Source: Sporosarcina sp. D27 (GTDB lineage Bacteria; Bacillota; Bacilli; Bacillales_A; Planococcaceae). From it: a stretch of 64,000 bases of DNA. Both the position numbers and the translations under genes were made by a program. Every line of letters starts with the position of its first letter. Position 1 is the first letter of the stretch. The stretch lies in contig NZ_AZUC01000047.1 in NCBI RefSeq assembly GCF_000586555.1, positions 124,001 through 188,000 of the forward strand, in the 5' to 3' direction. This document shows, in pieces, positions 1 to 8,227 of this stretch. The notes beneath the pieces were generated by a model that made no database searches, was not told the DNA's origin, and saw nothing but the letters and a program-made list of their open reading frames with translations.

Positions 1-639
1 TAACTTCAAAGCATCGTGAGCAAATGTACCTTGAAACAATTTATCGAATTCGCTTTTAATCCGCTCCACAGAGAGAGTTTTAATAGTACTGGCCAGCGCT
101 GTAATCGATTCTTTTGTCGAGTATTCCAATTCAAATCCAAGCACAGATACAAACCGGACTGCCCGAATCATTCGAAGCGCGTCCTCATTAAAGCGTTCAC
201 TTGCATTCCCTACTGCCCGGATTGTTTTCGTCGACAAATCTTCCCTACCATTAAAGGGATCTACCACTTCTCCGTCAATCCGAAGAGCGAGGGCATTGAT
301 GGTAAAATCTCGTCTTTTCAAATCTTCTTCTAAAGAAGTTACAAAATGGACTTCATCCGGTCTCCGATTATCTGAATACGTTCCTTCTGTACGATAGGTC
401 GTTACTTCAATAGGTTCTCCTGATTCAATCACCAATACGGTGCCATGCTCTGTTCCTAGGTCTATTGTGTTCTTGAAAACAGATTTTACTTGTTCAGGGG
501 TCGCTGAAGTGGCTATATCGATATCCGTTGGTTCTTTACCAAGAAGAAAGTCCCGAACAGCTCCTCCTACAAAAACAGCTTCATACCCGAATTCGTTCAA
601 ACGAGTGATGACTGTACGGCTTTTAGTAGTTCCAAACAT
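1..639 (-). CDS. cca: CCA-adding tRNA nucleotidyltransferase (3' end outside window)
   Basis: Adds or repairs the 3'-terminal CCA of tRNAs from CTP and ATP. Translating the minus strand from the ATG at 639 gives 213 codons open to the window edge, so the C-terminal part is missing only because of the window. The class II nucleotidyltransferase head is clear: GGAVRD at residues 25-30, the metal-binding DID at 39-41 and RRDFTINAL at 109-117, followed by the start of the helical neck. The ATG lies one base after the bshA stop, so cca is translated from the bshA transcript. bshA-cca adjacency matches B. subtilis. Confidence 0.96.
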   Translation of the reverse strand, partial: MFGTTKSRTVITRLNEFGYEAVFVGGAVRDFLLGKEPTDIDIATSATPEQVKSVFKNTIDLGTEHGTVLVIESGEPIEVTTYRTEGTYSDNRRPDEVHFVTSLEEDLKRRDFTINALALRIDGEVVDPFNGREDLSTKTIRAVGNASERFNEDALRMIRAVRFVSVLGFELEYSTKESITALASTIKTLSVERIKSEFDKLFQGTFAHDALKL

Positions 640-640
640 A

Positions 641-1777
641 TTAGCATTCCTTCTTTTGCAAGTCATAATAAAGCTTTTCATATTGTGCGACGATGGTGTC
701 AGATGCGAACTTTCCTTTTACAGTTTTCATCGCGTTCTCTTTCATCTGTTGATGAACATCACTGTCACTCAAAATTCGTAGCGTTTTTTCTGCTATCGCA
801 TCGGGGTCGCCTATAGGCACTATATGACCATTAATCCCGTCTTCGATTACTTCAGGGATTCCTCCTGCCTTTGTACCGACTGCAGGAACTCCACATGCAA
901 ATCCTTCTAATAATACAAGTCCGAATGCCTCTTTTTCAGAAGGAAGTACCATGACATCACTGAATGATAAAAGTTCTGGCAAGTCATCGCGTTTCCCTGT
1001 AAAAATCACATTCTCAGTAACGCCAAGCATGTCCACCAACCTACGAATTCTTGGAACTTCTGGACCCTCTCCCACTAATAGAAGTTTGGAGGGAACTTTT
1101 TCTACAATCTTCGCAAATGCACGAATCAGATCTGGAATCCTTTTGACACTTCTAAAATTCGAAATATGAATGACTACTTTTTCATCCTTCTTAATATCAA
1201 AATCCTCTCGTAATGATCCACATTCAACAGGATGGTACGTATCTTCATCAATGAAGTTATAGATGGTAATAATATCTTTTGTAGGCTCTATTAGCTCTAT
1301 GGTTTCTGTACGGAGGGAGTCAGAGACCGCTGTTGTAATATCAGATTTATCAATTCCATATTTAACTGTATTGCGAAGTGCAGGATCGTGTCCGAGAATG
1401 GTCACATCCGTGCCATGTAACGTCGTAATAATTCCGATATCCGATTGAATCATGTCTTTCGCCAACACTGCTGAGACTGCATGTGGAACCGCATAATGAA
1501 CATGGAGCAAATCTAACTGGTGCTCTTCAACAACTTGACCGATTCGATTTGCGAGTGCGATGTCATACGGAGGATACTTGAATACTGCATATCCATCGAT
1601 TCTTACCTCATGGAAATGAATATTCTCATGAGGTTCGTTATATCTAAACGGAAGGCTAGACGTTATAAAGTGAATTTCATGACCTTTTGCAGCCATTTTA
1701 ATAGCGAGCTCAGTAGCTACTACTCCCGATCCACCTAAGGATGGATAGCATATGACACCTATTTTTAATCGTTCCAT
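641..1777 (-). CDS. bshA: N-acetyl-alpha-D-glucosaminyl L-malate synthase BshA
   Basis: First enzyme of bacillithiol synthesis: it joins GlcNAc from UDP-GlcNAc to L-malate. The 378-residue protein is a GT4/GT-B glycosyltransferase. The N-terminal glycine-rich loop (YPSLGGSGVVATELA, about residues 11-25) and the C-terminal sugar-nucleotide motif with EAFGLVLLEG and GGIPEV (about residues 285-310) are both present. AAGGGATGATGGG precedes the ATG. In B. subtilis bshB1 and mgsA lie between dapB and bshA; here dapB is followed by only about 210 bases and then bshA, so the deacetylase must be encoded elsewhere or replaced. ypdA, another bacillithiol-linked gene, is in this window. Confidence 0.96.
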   Translation of the reverse strand: MERLKIGVICYPSLGGSGVVATELAIKMAAKGHEIHFITSSLPFRYNEPHENIHFHEVRIDGYAVFKYPPYDIALANRIGQVVEEHQLDLLHVHYAVPHAVSAVLAKDMIQSDIGIITTLHGTDVTILGHDPALRNTVKYGIDKSDITTAVSDSLRTETIELIEPTKDIITIYNFIDEDTYHPVECGSLREDFDIKKDEKVVIHISNFRSVKRIPDLIRAFAKIVEKVPSKLLLVGEGPEVPRIRRLVDMLGVTENVIFTGKRDDLPELLSFSDVMVLPSEKEAFGLVLLEGFACGVPAVGTKAGGIPEVIEDGINGHIVPIGDPDAIAEKTLRILSDSDVHQQMKENAMKTVKGKFASDTIVAQYEKLYYDLQKKEC

Positions 1778-1988
1778 CCCATCATCCCTTACTTATTAAG
1801 ATTTCATTACGTTATTTACAAATGTATGGTGCTCTTGTTTATCAGTCCAGTCGATTGATTTCCGAAAGGCTCGATTTCAATCCAATAAAAACAAGGAGAG
1901 TTTGATGTGACAGATAAAAGTCTTGCTATTTTGCTCTCCCCACAAAAACTACCATGTAGAGTGCATCACACTCTTTTGTCCAACAGTA

Positions 1989-2786
1989 TTAGATGAGTTC
2001 TTCTAGCCCATTGATAAATTGATGTTGACCCATAGACTCACGCACAGCAAGAAGAACACCTGGCATGAAGCTTTTGCGGTCAAACGAATCGTGGCGAATT
2101 GATAATAACTCACCCTCACCACCAAGCAACACTTGCTGGTGTGCAAGCAATCCAGGCAAACGGACACTGTGGATTTTCATCCCTTGAACGTCAGCCCCTC
2201 TTGCACCATAAGCGTTCACTTGTTCGTCTGGATGTCCCTGTAGGTGTGGTGTCCTTACGTTTGAAATCATATCAGCTGTTTTAACAGCAGTCCCTGAAGG
2301 AGCATCCAACTTTCGGTCATGATGCATTTCAATAATTTCAACATCACCTAGATAATGAGCGGCTTGTGCAGCAAACTTCATCATCAAAACTGCACCAATT
2401 GAGAAGTTAGGAGCTAAAATACAAGATAGTTCTTTTTGTTCTCTCAACATTTTCAACTGATCGATTTCTTCCAGTGTCAAACCTGATGTTCCAATAACAG
2501 GACGGATGCCAAGAGTAAGCGCCTTTCGAGCATTCGGAAAGACCGCTTCTGGATCCGTTAAATCGAGAAGTACATCCGGCCTCTCAATTTCTGCTAGTTC
2601 AGCAATAGAAGTATATACTCGAACTCCAGGTGAATACTCTTTAAGTGTCCCCTCATTTATGTACCAACCATCGTATTTATAGTCAAGAGCTCCTACAAAT
2701 TCCATATCTGGAGCTTCCGTTATTGCAGCTGCTGCAGTACTTCCCATTCGTCCACGGGCACCTGCGATTGCGACACGGATTGTCAT
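1989..2786 (-). CDS. dapB: 4-hydroxy-tetrahydrodipicolinate reductase
   Basis: Reduces 4-hydroxy-tetrahydrodipicolinate with NAD(P)H in the diaminopimelate/lysine pathway, which also supplies dipicolinate for spores. The 265-residue protein has the Rossmann motif GARGRMG at residues 9-15 and the catalytic segment HHDRKLDAPSGTA (about residues 153-166) with its essential His and Lys. AAGGAGG precedes the ATG. Its start overlaps the stop of the mazG-like gene as TAATG, indicating translational coupling. lysA, the last lysine step, is at 51918-53243. Confidence 0.97.
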   Translation of the reverse strand: MTIRVAIAGARGRMGSTAAAAITEAPDMEFVGALDYKYDGWYINEGTLKEYSPGVRVYTSIAELAEIERPDVLLDLTDPEAVFPNARKALTLGIRPVIGTSGLTLEEIDQLKMLREQKELSCILAPNFSIGAVLMMKFAAQAAHYLGDVEIIEMHHDRKLDAPSGTAVKTADMISNVRTPHLQGHPDEQVNAYGARGADVQGMKIHSVRLPGLLAHQQVLLGGEGELLSIRHDSFDRKSFMPGVLLAVRESMGQHQFINGLEELI

Positions 2787-3121
2787 TAGATTTCCTCCTT
2801 TTTAGTCCAACGGTCTGCGTCACGTGTTTTAAACTTATTAAGAACTGTATCCAACGCTTCCGTCAACTCTATTCCTTGAGCGTTTGCAAAGCAAATGAGT
2901 ACAAATAACAAATCACCTGTCTCTTCAGTTAGAGTGCTCGCGCTTTCAGAACTCTTCTTTTTCTTCATACCATGTACATGCTGAACTTCCCGTGATAACT
3001 CACCTAATTCTTCTGTCATACGGGCTATGAGCTCCATTGGCGGAAAGTATCCTTCTTTAAAGCTTGAAATGTATGCATCCACTTCTTTTTGCATCGTTTT
3101 CATTGTTTTCAATTCACTCAT
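2786..3121 (-). CDS. ypjD: MazG-like nucleotide pyrophosphohydrolase (YpjD type)
   Basis: A short (111 residue) all-alpha NTP pyrophosphohydrolase of the MazG/dUTPase superfamily, expected to hydrolyse nucleoside triphosphates to monophosphates; the true substrate is unknown. The metal-binding pairs are visible as EELGEL (about residues 38-43) and EETGDLLF (about 66-73). It is the first gene of the unit ypjD-dapB, with a good promoter at 3146-3174. A lysine-rich stretch (KKKK) between the two helices is unusual but compatible with the fold. Confidence 0.85.
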   Translation of the reverse strand: MSELKTMKTMQKEVDAYISSFKEGYFPPMELIARMTEELGELSREVQHVHGMKKKKSSESASTLTEETGDLLFVLICFANAQGIELTEALDTVLNKFKTRDADRWTKKEEI

Positions 3122-3145
3122 TGTCGCTCACACCTTTCTTTCCTT

Positions 3146-3174
3146 ATCGTATTCATTCATCTTACTATTGTCAA
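3146..3174 (-). promoter_or_regulatory. sigma-A-type promoter for ypjD-dapB
   Basis: On the minus strand TTGACA (3174-3169), a 17-base spacer and TACGAT (3151-3146) form a near-consensus vegetative promoter just upstream of the mazG-like gene. Its -35 overlaps the -35 of the opposite ypjC promoter by five bases. Confidence 0.7.
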
Positions 3175-3196
3175 AATATATTGGATGCCTGATAAT
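3168..3196 (+). promoter_or_regulatory. sigma-A-type promoter for ypjC
   Basis: TTGTCA (3168-3173), a 17-base spacer and GATAAT (3191-3196) precede the plus-strand ypjC gene by about 30 bases. Its -35 shares bases with the divergent ypjD promoter. Confidence 0.65.
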
Positions 3197-3225
3197 AACA
3201 CTAGTGCTTTTAGGAGAGTGATGAG

Positions 3226-4098
3226 ATGTTCAAGGATATAAAGTTTAAAAATTTGTTTTTCATTGTACTCGGAGCTGCCATTTTCAGTTTTGGACTCGTT
3301 CATTTCAATATTCAAAACGAGTTAGCTGAAGGCGGTTTTACAGGGATTACACTACTTCTGTTTTTCGCTTTTAAATGGGATCCTGCGATTATGAACTTAG
3401 TACTTAACATTCCTATGTTCATCATTGGATGGCGTATGCTCGGAAAACGTATATTTACTTATACCGTCGTGGGGACGATTGCCGTTTCTGTTTTTCTAAA
3501 GGTGTTCATGAAGTATCAGATCGATATCCACCTCGAAGGGGACATGTTCCTCGTATCGTTATTCGCAGGTATCTTTATCGGTGTTGGCCTTGGAATCATT
3601 TTTAGATTCGGAGGTACTACAGGCGGTGTAGACATTATCGCACGTCTCGCTCAAATCCATTGGGGATGGAGCATCGGGAAAACGATGTTTATGTTCGATG
3701 CTGTCGTCATTCTAGTCTCTTGGTATGTGTATCTCGATCATCGTTCAGTGATGTACACGCTTGTTGCGTTATTTGTCGGTGCGCGAGTCATTGACTTTGT
3801 ACAGGAAGGCGCATACGCCGCAAGAGGAGCGTTCATCATCTCGGATCATCAAGATGCGATTGCAACTAAGATTGCTCTTGAGATGGATCGTGGAGTGACA
3901 GTGTTCAAAGGGTATGGCCACTTCACAAAAGCGGATCGCAGTATTTTGTACTGCGTCATCGCGAAGAACGAAATTATGAGGATGAAAAATATTATCACCT
4001 CGATTGACCCACATGCCTTTGTCTCTGTTTCAGATGTCCATGATGTGATGGGAGAAGGCTTTACGTTAGACGATAAGAAACAACCGATTCCAAGATAA
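3226..4098 (+). CDS. ypjC: YitT/YpjC family membrane protein (DUF161-DUF2179)
   Basis: A 290-residue integral membrane protein of unknown function. The N-terminal two thirds hold about five or six hydrophobic segments with the family signature GLGIIFRFGGTTGGVDIIAR (about residues 124-143). The C-terminal soluble DUF2179 domain (about 195-280) resembles a small ligand-binding fold. GGAGAGTGATGAG precedes the ATG. In B. subtilis ypjC sits in the same neighbourhood; here it is transcribed opposite to its neighbours from its own promoter and ends at a bidirectional terminator. Confidence 0.85.
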   Translation: MFKDIKFKNLFFIVLGAAIFSFGLVHFNIQNELAEGGFTGITLLLFFAFKWDPAIMNLVLNIPMFIIGWRMLGKRIFTYTVVGTIAVSVFLKVFMKYQIDIHLEGDMFLVSLFAGIFIGVGLGIIFRFGGTTGGVDIIARLAQIHWGWSIGKTMFMFDAVVILVSWYVYLDHRSVMYTLVALFVGARVIDFVQEGAYAARGAFIISDHQDAIATKIALEMDRGVTVFKGYGHFTKADRSILYCVIAKNEIMRMKNIITSIDPHAFVSVSDVHDVMGEGFTLDDKKQPIPR

Positions 4099-4137
4099 AA
4101 AATGCCCAACGCTAAAATTTAGCGTGGGCATTTTTTG
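4097..4137. terminator. bidirectional terminator between ypjC and yugP-like gene
   Basis: The hairpin arms TGCCCA-CGCTAAA and TTTAGCG-TGGGCA (4103-4130) are flanked by A and T runs, so it can terminate both convergent genes. Confidence 0.85.
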
Positions 4138-4138
4138 T

Positions 4139-4810
4139 TTAGTCACGGTTTAAGAAAATTGTTACAAGACGTAACAATTCAAGTACCGCCACAGCAGCTG
4201 CTGCAACGTATGTCATCGCGGCTGCACTTAAAACTTTTTTCGCATGGGGTTCTTCTTCGTTTCGAATGATCCCAAGTTCTACAATTTGAGTCATTGCTCG
4301 GCTAGAAGCATTGAATTCAACAGGTAATGTAACAATCTGGAAAACAACTCCAACTGCCATCATAATAATCCCGATTCCTAGTAAACTGTTCAAACTCGAG
4401 AAGAGTATGCCCGCCATGATGAAGAACCAGCTAGCATTTGAAGTGATTCCAGCTACAGGAGCGAGACGATGTCTAAATCTAAGGAACGTATAAGCTTCCT
4501 TGTCTTGGATAGCGTGACCGACTTCGTGAGCGGCTACAGCTGTTCCAGCGACAGATGCCTCGTGATAGTTTTGACTCGATAATGCAACTATTTTTGTTAC
4601 TGGATTGTAATGATCACTCAAAACTCCTTGAGTTTCTACAACTTTTACATCTTGAAGGCCATTATGGTCTAAGATTAGACGAGCGACTTGTGCACCAGTC
4701 ATTCCAGATGTTGAACGAACTTTTGAATACTTGTTATACGTACTTTTTACTTTGAACTGTGCATACAATGGCAACAAAATTATGATGCCTAAATACACTA
4801 AGAAATTCAA
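4139..4810 (-). CDS. yugP: YugP-type zinc metallopeptidase, membrane
   Basis: A 223-residue membrane-bound zinc metallopeptidase of the family typified by B. subtilis YugP. HEVGH at about residues 95-99 is the zinc-binding HExxH active site. Hydrophobic segments lie at the N terminus (about 1-18), near 128-165 and at the C terminus (about 196-220). Substrates are not known. The B. subtilis homologue is at a different locus, so its place between ypjC and ypjA is a local insertion relative to that genome. Confidence 0.85.
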   Translation of the reverse strand: MNFLVYLGIIILLPLYAQFKVKSTYNKYSKVRSTSGMTGAQVARLILDHNGLQDVKVVETQGVLSDHYNPVTKIVALSSQNYHEASVAGTAVAAHEVGHAIQDKEAYTFLRFRHRLAPVAGITSNASWFFIMAGILFSSLNSLLGIGIIMMAVGVVFQIVTLPVEFNASSRAMTQIVELGIIRNEEEPHAKKVLSAAAMTYVAAAAVAVLELLRLVTIFLNRD

Positions 4811-4877
4811 CGGTCCTCACCCTTTCCCTACTCCCTATTTTAATGTGCTTGAAAGTGACTCGCAACTTTTAAGGTGC

Positions 4878-5486
4878 TTAACGGATTGGCTCTGTTACAA
4901 TTTTATGACGACGCTTCCAATTCCATACCGCTAGTAAAATACAAGCAATGGATAACCAGAACGTGAAGTAACCGATAGTATCCATCATCTTCATCAAGTC
5001 CCCGTAGATCGGCATTTGTCCAAAGACATAATCGATTACATCATTATGTAATGTCCAAACAGCTGCTATTAAGATCGAAATCATTCCGAACTTATACTTA
5101 TTCCAATACAATACTCCCTGAAGCGCCATTGCCCCATGAGATATGACGAGCATCCATCCTGCAGGACCAATTGTACCCACTTCGTTCAATGTCAGCAGAT
5201 TCATAGCCACAGCCCATATTCCATATTTCACAAGAGTAATAAGGGCGAGAGCTTCAAACAACCTGAAATTTGTATTCAATAACCAGCCGATGATAGCAAA
5301 GCAGAAAAACAAACTGGCAGTCGGACTATCCGGAACGAATATCCAATAGATCGGCTCTGTAATTTCAAGTTGCCACATGTACCAATCATACCCGTATACC
5401 GTTCCAATGATATTGATAAACAATAAAATCCATAGGAACGATTTGTTGAACAGAATCATTCGTATCCAAGTTAGTGCAAATTGCAT
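4878..5486 (-). CDS. ypjA: DUF1405 membrane protein YpjA
   Basis: A polytopic membrane protein of about 202 residues (DUF1405, YpjA) with roughly six hydrophobic segments; function unknown. The reading frame is open ten codons further upstream (to 5516), but only the ATG at 5486 has a good ribosome site (GGAG eight bases before it), giving an N terminus MQFALTW. It lies directly downstream of qcrABC, as in B. subtilis, but a strong terminator (5527-5556) intervenes, so its expression is partly uncoupled from the respiratory operon. Confidence 0.82.
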   Translation of the reverse strand: MQFALTWIRMILFNKSFLWILLFINIIGTVYGYDWYMWQLEITEPIYWIFVPDSPTASLFFCFAIIGWLLNTNFRLFEALALITLVKYGIWAVAMNLLTLNEVGTIGPAGWMLVISHGAMALQGVLYWNKYKFGMISILIAAVWTLHNDVIDYVFGQMPIYGDLMKMMDTIGYFTFWLSIACILLAVWNWKRRHKIVTEPIR

Positions 5487-5526
5487 ACCCATCACTCCAT
5501 ACATTGCAGAATCCATTTATATGTAT

Positions 5527-5556
5527 CAAAAAAGGAGTCAGTTTCCTGACTCCTTT
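5527..5556 (-). terminator. intrinsic terminator after qcrC
   Basis: On the minus strand AAGGAGTCAG and CTGACTCCTT form a perfect 10-bp stem (5532-5555), with a short loop, followed by seven T residues. It lies right after the qcrC stop and upstream of ypjA. Confidence 0.85.
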
Positions 5557-5559
5557 AAG

Positions 5560-6324
5560 TTATTCTTTTCCTAGATTCGAGATGAACTCAGCCATAGTCG
5601 CCAAGTCTTCGTCGGAACCATCCCATTGACCTGCAGGCATTGTGCCAATACCGTCATGGGCAATTTTCTCAATTTCTTCCGGTGCAAGTCCAGTATCCGT
5701 TAGTGGAAGACCCAATCCACCTTGGAACTGATCACCATGACAACCGATACAGCTGGAACCTGTATAAATCTCATAGCCCGGAGCCGTTTCGTCAAATTCA
5801 ACTTCTTCAACGATAGCACCTTGAGCTGCTGCTTTCTCCCAGTCATGGTTCACAACAGATTCCCATGTCAAGTAGAAAATAGCCGCAAATGCAAGAAGCA
5901 TGAATCCTGTTGGCAACGGACGTTTCCAAGGACGACGTTCTTTAGAAGTATCCATAAATGGAACGAGCATAAGTGCACCAACAGCAAGTCCAGGAACAAC
6001 GATAGCTCCAATGACGTTAAATGGACCGGACGCAAATTCATACTTCAGCAACTGGTACATAAACAAGAAATACCAGTCAGGAAGAGGAATATATGTCGTA
6101 TCGGTCGGATCCGCTTGTCGCTCAAGCGGTGATGGATGCGCTAATGTAATAATCAAATACCCAGTTAAGAAGATTGCTCCAATCATCCACTCTTTCAAGA
6201 GGAAGTTTGGCCAGAAGGCTTCCGTCTTACCCGGATATTCGGAATAGTCTTTAGGTGTGTTGGACATTCGATTCGTTTTAATACGTGAATCTCCAACGAA
6301 TTTCATACCTTTTCCGTGCTGCAT
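5560..6324 (-). CDS. qcrC: menaquinol:cytochrome c reductase, cytochrome b/c subunit
   Basis: Subunit of the Bacillus-type bc complex that passes electrons from menaquinol to cytochrome c. The 254-residue protein fuses a subunit IV-like membrane part (three hydrophobic segments, with PLPDWYFLFMYQLL near residue 80) to a C-terminal cytochrome c domain with the haem site CIGCH (about residue 192) and a distal Met in GTMPAGQWDG. This fusion is typical of Bacillales. The qcrA-qcrB-qcrC order is conserved. Haem attachment needs the ResABC proteins encoded at 43995-47377. Confidence 0.96.
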   Translation of the reverse strand: MQHGKGMKFVGDSRIKTNRMSNTPKDYSEYPGKTEAFWPNFLLKEWMIGAIFLTGYLIITLAHPSPLERQADPTDTTYIPLPDWYFLFMYQLLKYEFASGPFNVIGAIVVPGLAVGALMLVPFMDTSKERRPWKRPLPTGFMLLAFAAIFYLTWESVVNHDWEKAAAQGAIVEEVEFDETAPGYEIYTGSSCIGCHGDQFQGGLGLPLTDTGLAPEEIEKIAHDGIGTMPAGQWDGSDEDLATMAEFISNLGKE

Positions 6325-6366
6325 CTTGTTCCCTCCTTAGTGAGAAATCAAGGACTTCCGTATATT

Positions 6367-7041
6367 TTACAATGGTCCGGAAATACCTTGTCTTCTGATC
6401 ATGATAAAGTGTGCTGCGAGCAATCCAAGAAGTGCTGCAGGCAGGAAGAATACATGGATCGCAAAGAAACGCGTTAACGTTTGAGCTCCAAGAATCGTAG
6501 CATCACCTGCAAGAAGGATCTTAATCCACTCACCTATAAACGGAACAGAACCTGCAATCTCAATTCCTACTTTTGTAGCAAATAGTGCTTTCATATCCCA
6601 TGGCAATAAGTATCCAGTGAATCCAAGACCCAAGATGACAACGAATAATAGAACGCCGACAACCCAGTTCAATTCACGAGGCTTCTTATAAGCACCTGTA
6701 AAGAATACACGTAATGTATGTAGGAACATCATTACAATTACGAGAGAAGCTCCCCAGTGGTGCATACCACGCACGATTTCTCCGTATGCAACTTCATTTT
6801 GAAGATAATAAACGGATTTCCAAGCATTTTCAATATCCGGTGTGTAATACATTGTAAGAAACATACCGGATAAGATTTGGATTACCGTCACGAAGAATGT
6901 CAATCCTCCGAAACAATAGATGAATGCAGAAAAATGATGTGCGGGGTTTACGTGTTCAGGTACTTCATGATCAGCGATATCGCGCCAAATCGGTGTGATA
7001 TCAAGCCGTTCATCGACCCAATCATAAATTTTGTTCATCAA
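6367..7041 (-). CDS. qcrB: menaquinol:cytochrome c reductase, cytochrome b6 subunit
   Basis: Di-haem cytochrome b6-type subunit of the bc complex, 224 residues with four transmembrane helices. Haem-ligand histidines are visible in MHHWGASL (about residue 92) and later in FFAIHVFFLP (about 195), spaced as expected for paired b haems. A cysteine for the extra covalent haem of b6-type subunits is not obvious at the N terminus. It is the middle gene of qcrABC, 42 bases before qcrC. Confidence 0.96.
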   Translation of the reverse strand: MMNKIYDWVDERLDITPIWRDIADHEVPEHVNPAHHFSAFIYCFGGLTFFVTVIQILSGMFLTMYYTPDIENAWKSVYYLQNEVAYGEIVRGMHHWGASLVIVMMFLHTLRVFFTGAYKKPRELNWVVGVLLFVVILGLGFTGYLLPWDMKALFATKVGIEIAGSVPFIGEWIKILLAGDATILGAQTLTRFFAIHVFFLPAALLGLLAAHFIMIRRQGISGPL

Positions 7042-7063
7042 TTTGATTGTACCCCCTGACTAT

Positions 7064-7567
7064 TTAGACTAGTGTGTTCGGCATTGTTTTACCGAGATGG
7101 ACGAGACCGTCAACAACTTCAACTTCATACTGATCAAGTGGACCAGTTGGTGGAGTGCCAGGAACGTTCTTTCCGTTCTTCTCATAGCGGCCACCATGAC
7201 AAGGACAGAAATACTCATTAGGGTGGGTATCATCGCCTGCCCAGTTCACTGTACAACCCAAGTGTTTACAAACAGGGGATAACGCGATAATTTTATCGCC
7301 AGCTTTATAGACCCAAGCAGTGTTTGAAACGTCTGATTTGTACCAAGCGTCTTTACGATCTTTGATCGTATAATCGACTCGGATAGGCGTTTCTGTTACA
7401 TCATCCGCTTTTTGGTCAGTTGGGACAAAATCACCACCATCTGCTGATGCTAAAACCGGGTCAATTGCAAAGCGAATCATCGGCATTGCTGCTGCTGAGA
7501 CCATGAATCCGCCGACACCCATCAATGTGTAGTTAAGGAATTGGCGTCTAGACACTTTGCTGCTCAT
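7064..7567 (-). CDS. qcrA: menaquinol:cytochrome c reductase, Rieske iron-sulfur subunit
   Basis: Rieske 2Fe-2S subunit, 167 residues. The N terminus has a twin-arginine-like SRRQFLNYTL followed by a hydrophobic anchor, consistent with Tat-dependent export. The cluster ligands lie in CKHLGC (about residues 109-114) and CPCHGG (about 131-136), with both Cys and both His present. First gene of qcrABC, with a promoter at 7642-7670 and a ResD-like box about 65 bases upstream of the likely transcription start. Confidence 0.96.
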   Translation of the reverse strand: MSSKVSRRQFLNYTLMGVGGFMVSAAAMPMIRFAIDPVLASADGGDFVPTDQKADDVTETPIRVDYTIKDRKDAWYKSDVSNTAWVYKAGDKIIALSPVCKHLGCTVNWAGDDTHPNEYFCPCHGGRYEKNGKNVPGTPPTGPLDQYEVEVVDGLVHLGKTMPNTLV

Positions 7568-7641
7568 TCATTTCCCTCCTCTTACTCCAAAGTCAGTCCA
7601 ACGGACATACTTTTGCTAATTGTTAATACTAGGACATATCT

Positions 7642-7670
7642 ATAATATCCTACCACCACTTGAAATTCAA
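7642..7670 (-). promoter_or_regulatory. promoter of qcrABC
   Basis: On the minus strand TTGAAT (7670-7665), a 17-base spacer and TATTAT (7647-7642) form a sigma-A-type promoter, placing the transcription start near 7635, about 70 bases before the qcrA ATG. Confidence 0.65.
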
Positions 7671-7694
7671 TGTTGCATTTAAATGGGTTTTCTG

Positions 7695-7706
7695 TTTGTG
7701 AACAAA
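7695..7706. promoter_or_regulatory. ResD-like box upstream of qcrA
   Basis: The sequence TTTGTGAACAAA lies about 65 bases upstream of the predicted qcrA start site. It contains TTGTGAA, the core of the ResD sites known from B. subtilis. A second TTGTGAATT lies further upstream at about 7729-7737 on the minus strand. The assignment is by similarity only. Confidence 0.4.
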
Positions 7707-7753
7707 TGATGAATTTTTCTCAATTACAATTCACAATTCCTTCTACTTATTTC

Positions 7754-8200
7754 CTATTTTCTCCATTCATCAGTTAATTGAGGTAAAAGCTGCTTCAATT
7801 GATCCTCTAAAATAGATTGTTTTAGACGATCGTCCATATTTTCGATTGGAATCGAGGGAAGCCACAATACGGTTCCTGTTGTTGCAATGCTTGTCCATTG
7901 AGAATCCGTTGTCAGGAAAAAAACATGTTTAAAAGAGGATTTTGAGAAGTCATCTGACAACACTTTACCAAATTGTTGTAGCCCCATTGACGGTGTATAT
8001 GCAAAAGGCGGCGCAACCATAATTCTTCCTTTGAATTGCAGTTCTATATAGTCGACTAAATTCATTAAAAAATCAGTTGATGATGCGCTTGCTTTCATAC
8101 TCTCTTCAACTGTCTCCACTTTTATAAGCGGTACCACCAATGTATCTATGTACTCTTTTTGCTGCAAAAACAAATTCATGTCAGAAGCGTTCCAATTCAT
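7754..8200 (-). CDS. ypiF: DUF2487 family protein YpiF
   Basis: A 148-residue soluble protein of unknown function (DUF2487, YpiF). The frame is open to 8263 only by using a TTG without a ribosome site; the ATG at 8200 has AAAGG nine bases upstream and gives the family-like N terminus MNWNASDM, so it is chosen. It sits between ypiB and qcrA as in B. subtilis. The link to the bc complex is positional only. A hairpin at the ypiB stop separates it from ypiB. Confidence 0.8.
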   Translation of the reverse strand: MNWNASDMNLFLQQKEYIDTLVVPLIKVETVEESMKASASSTDFLMNLVDYIELQFKGRIMVAPPFAYTPSMGLQQFGKVLSDDFSKSSFKHVFFLTTDSQWTSIATTGTVLWLPSIPIENMDDRLKQSILEDQLKQLLPQLTDEWRK

Positions 8201-8227
8201 CGAATCCAACCTTTCATAGAGAAGAAC

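Noticed and set aside
1958..1974. Terminator after dapB
   Set aside because: AGAGTG/CACTCT is a short stem and the minus strand lacks an adjacent U-run, so termination is doubtful.
5722..6247. Plus-strand frames of 115-136 codons opposite qcrC
   Set aside because: Antisense shadows of a clearly recognised gene, with no ribosome site or protein-like sequence.
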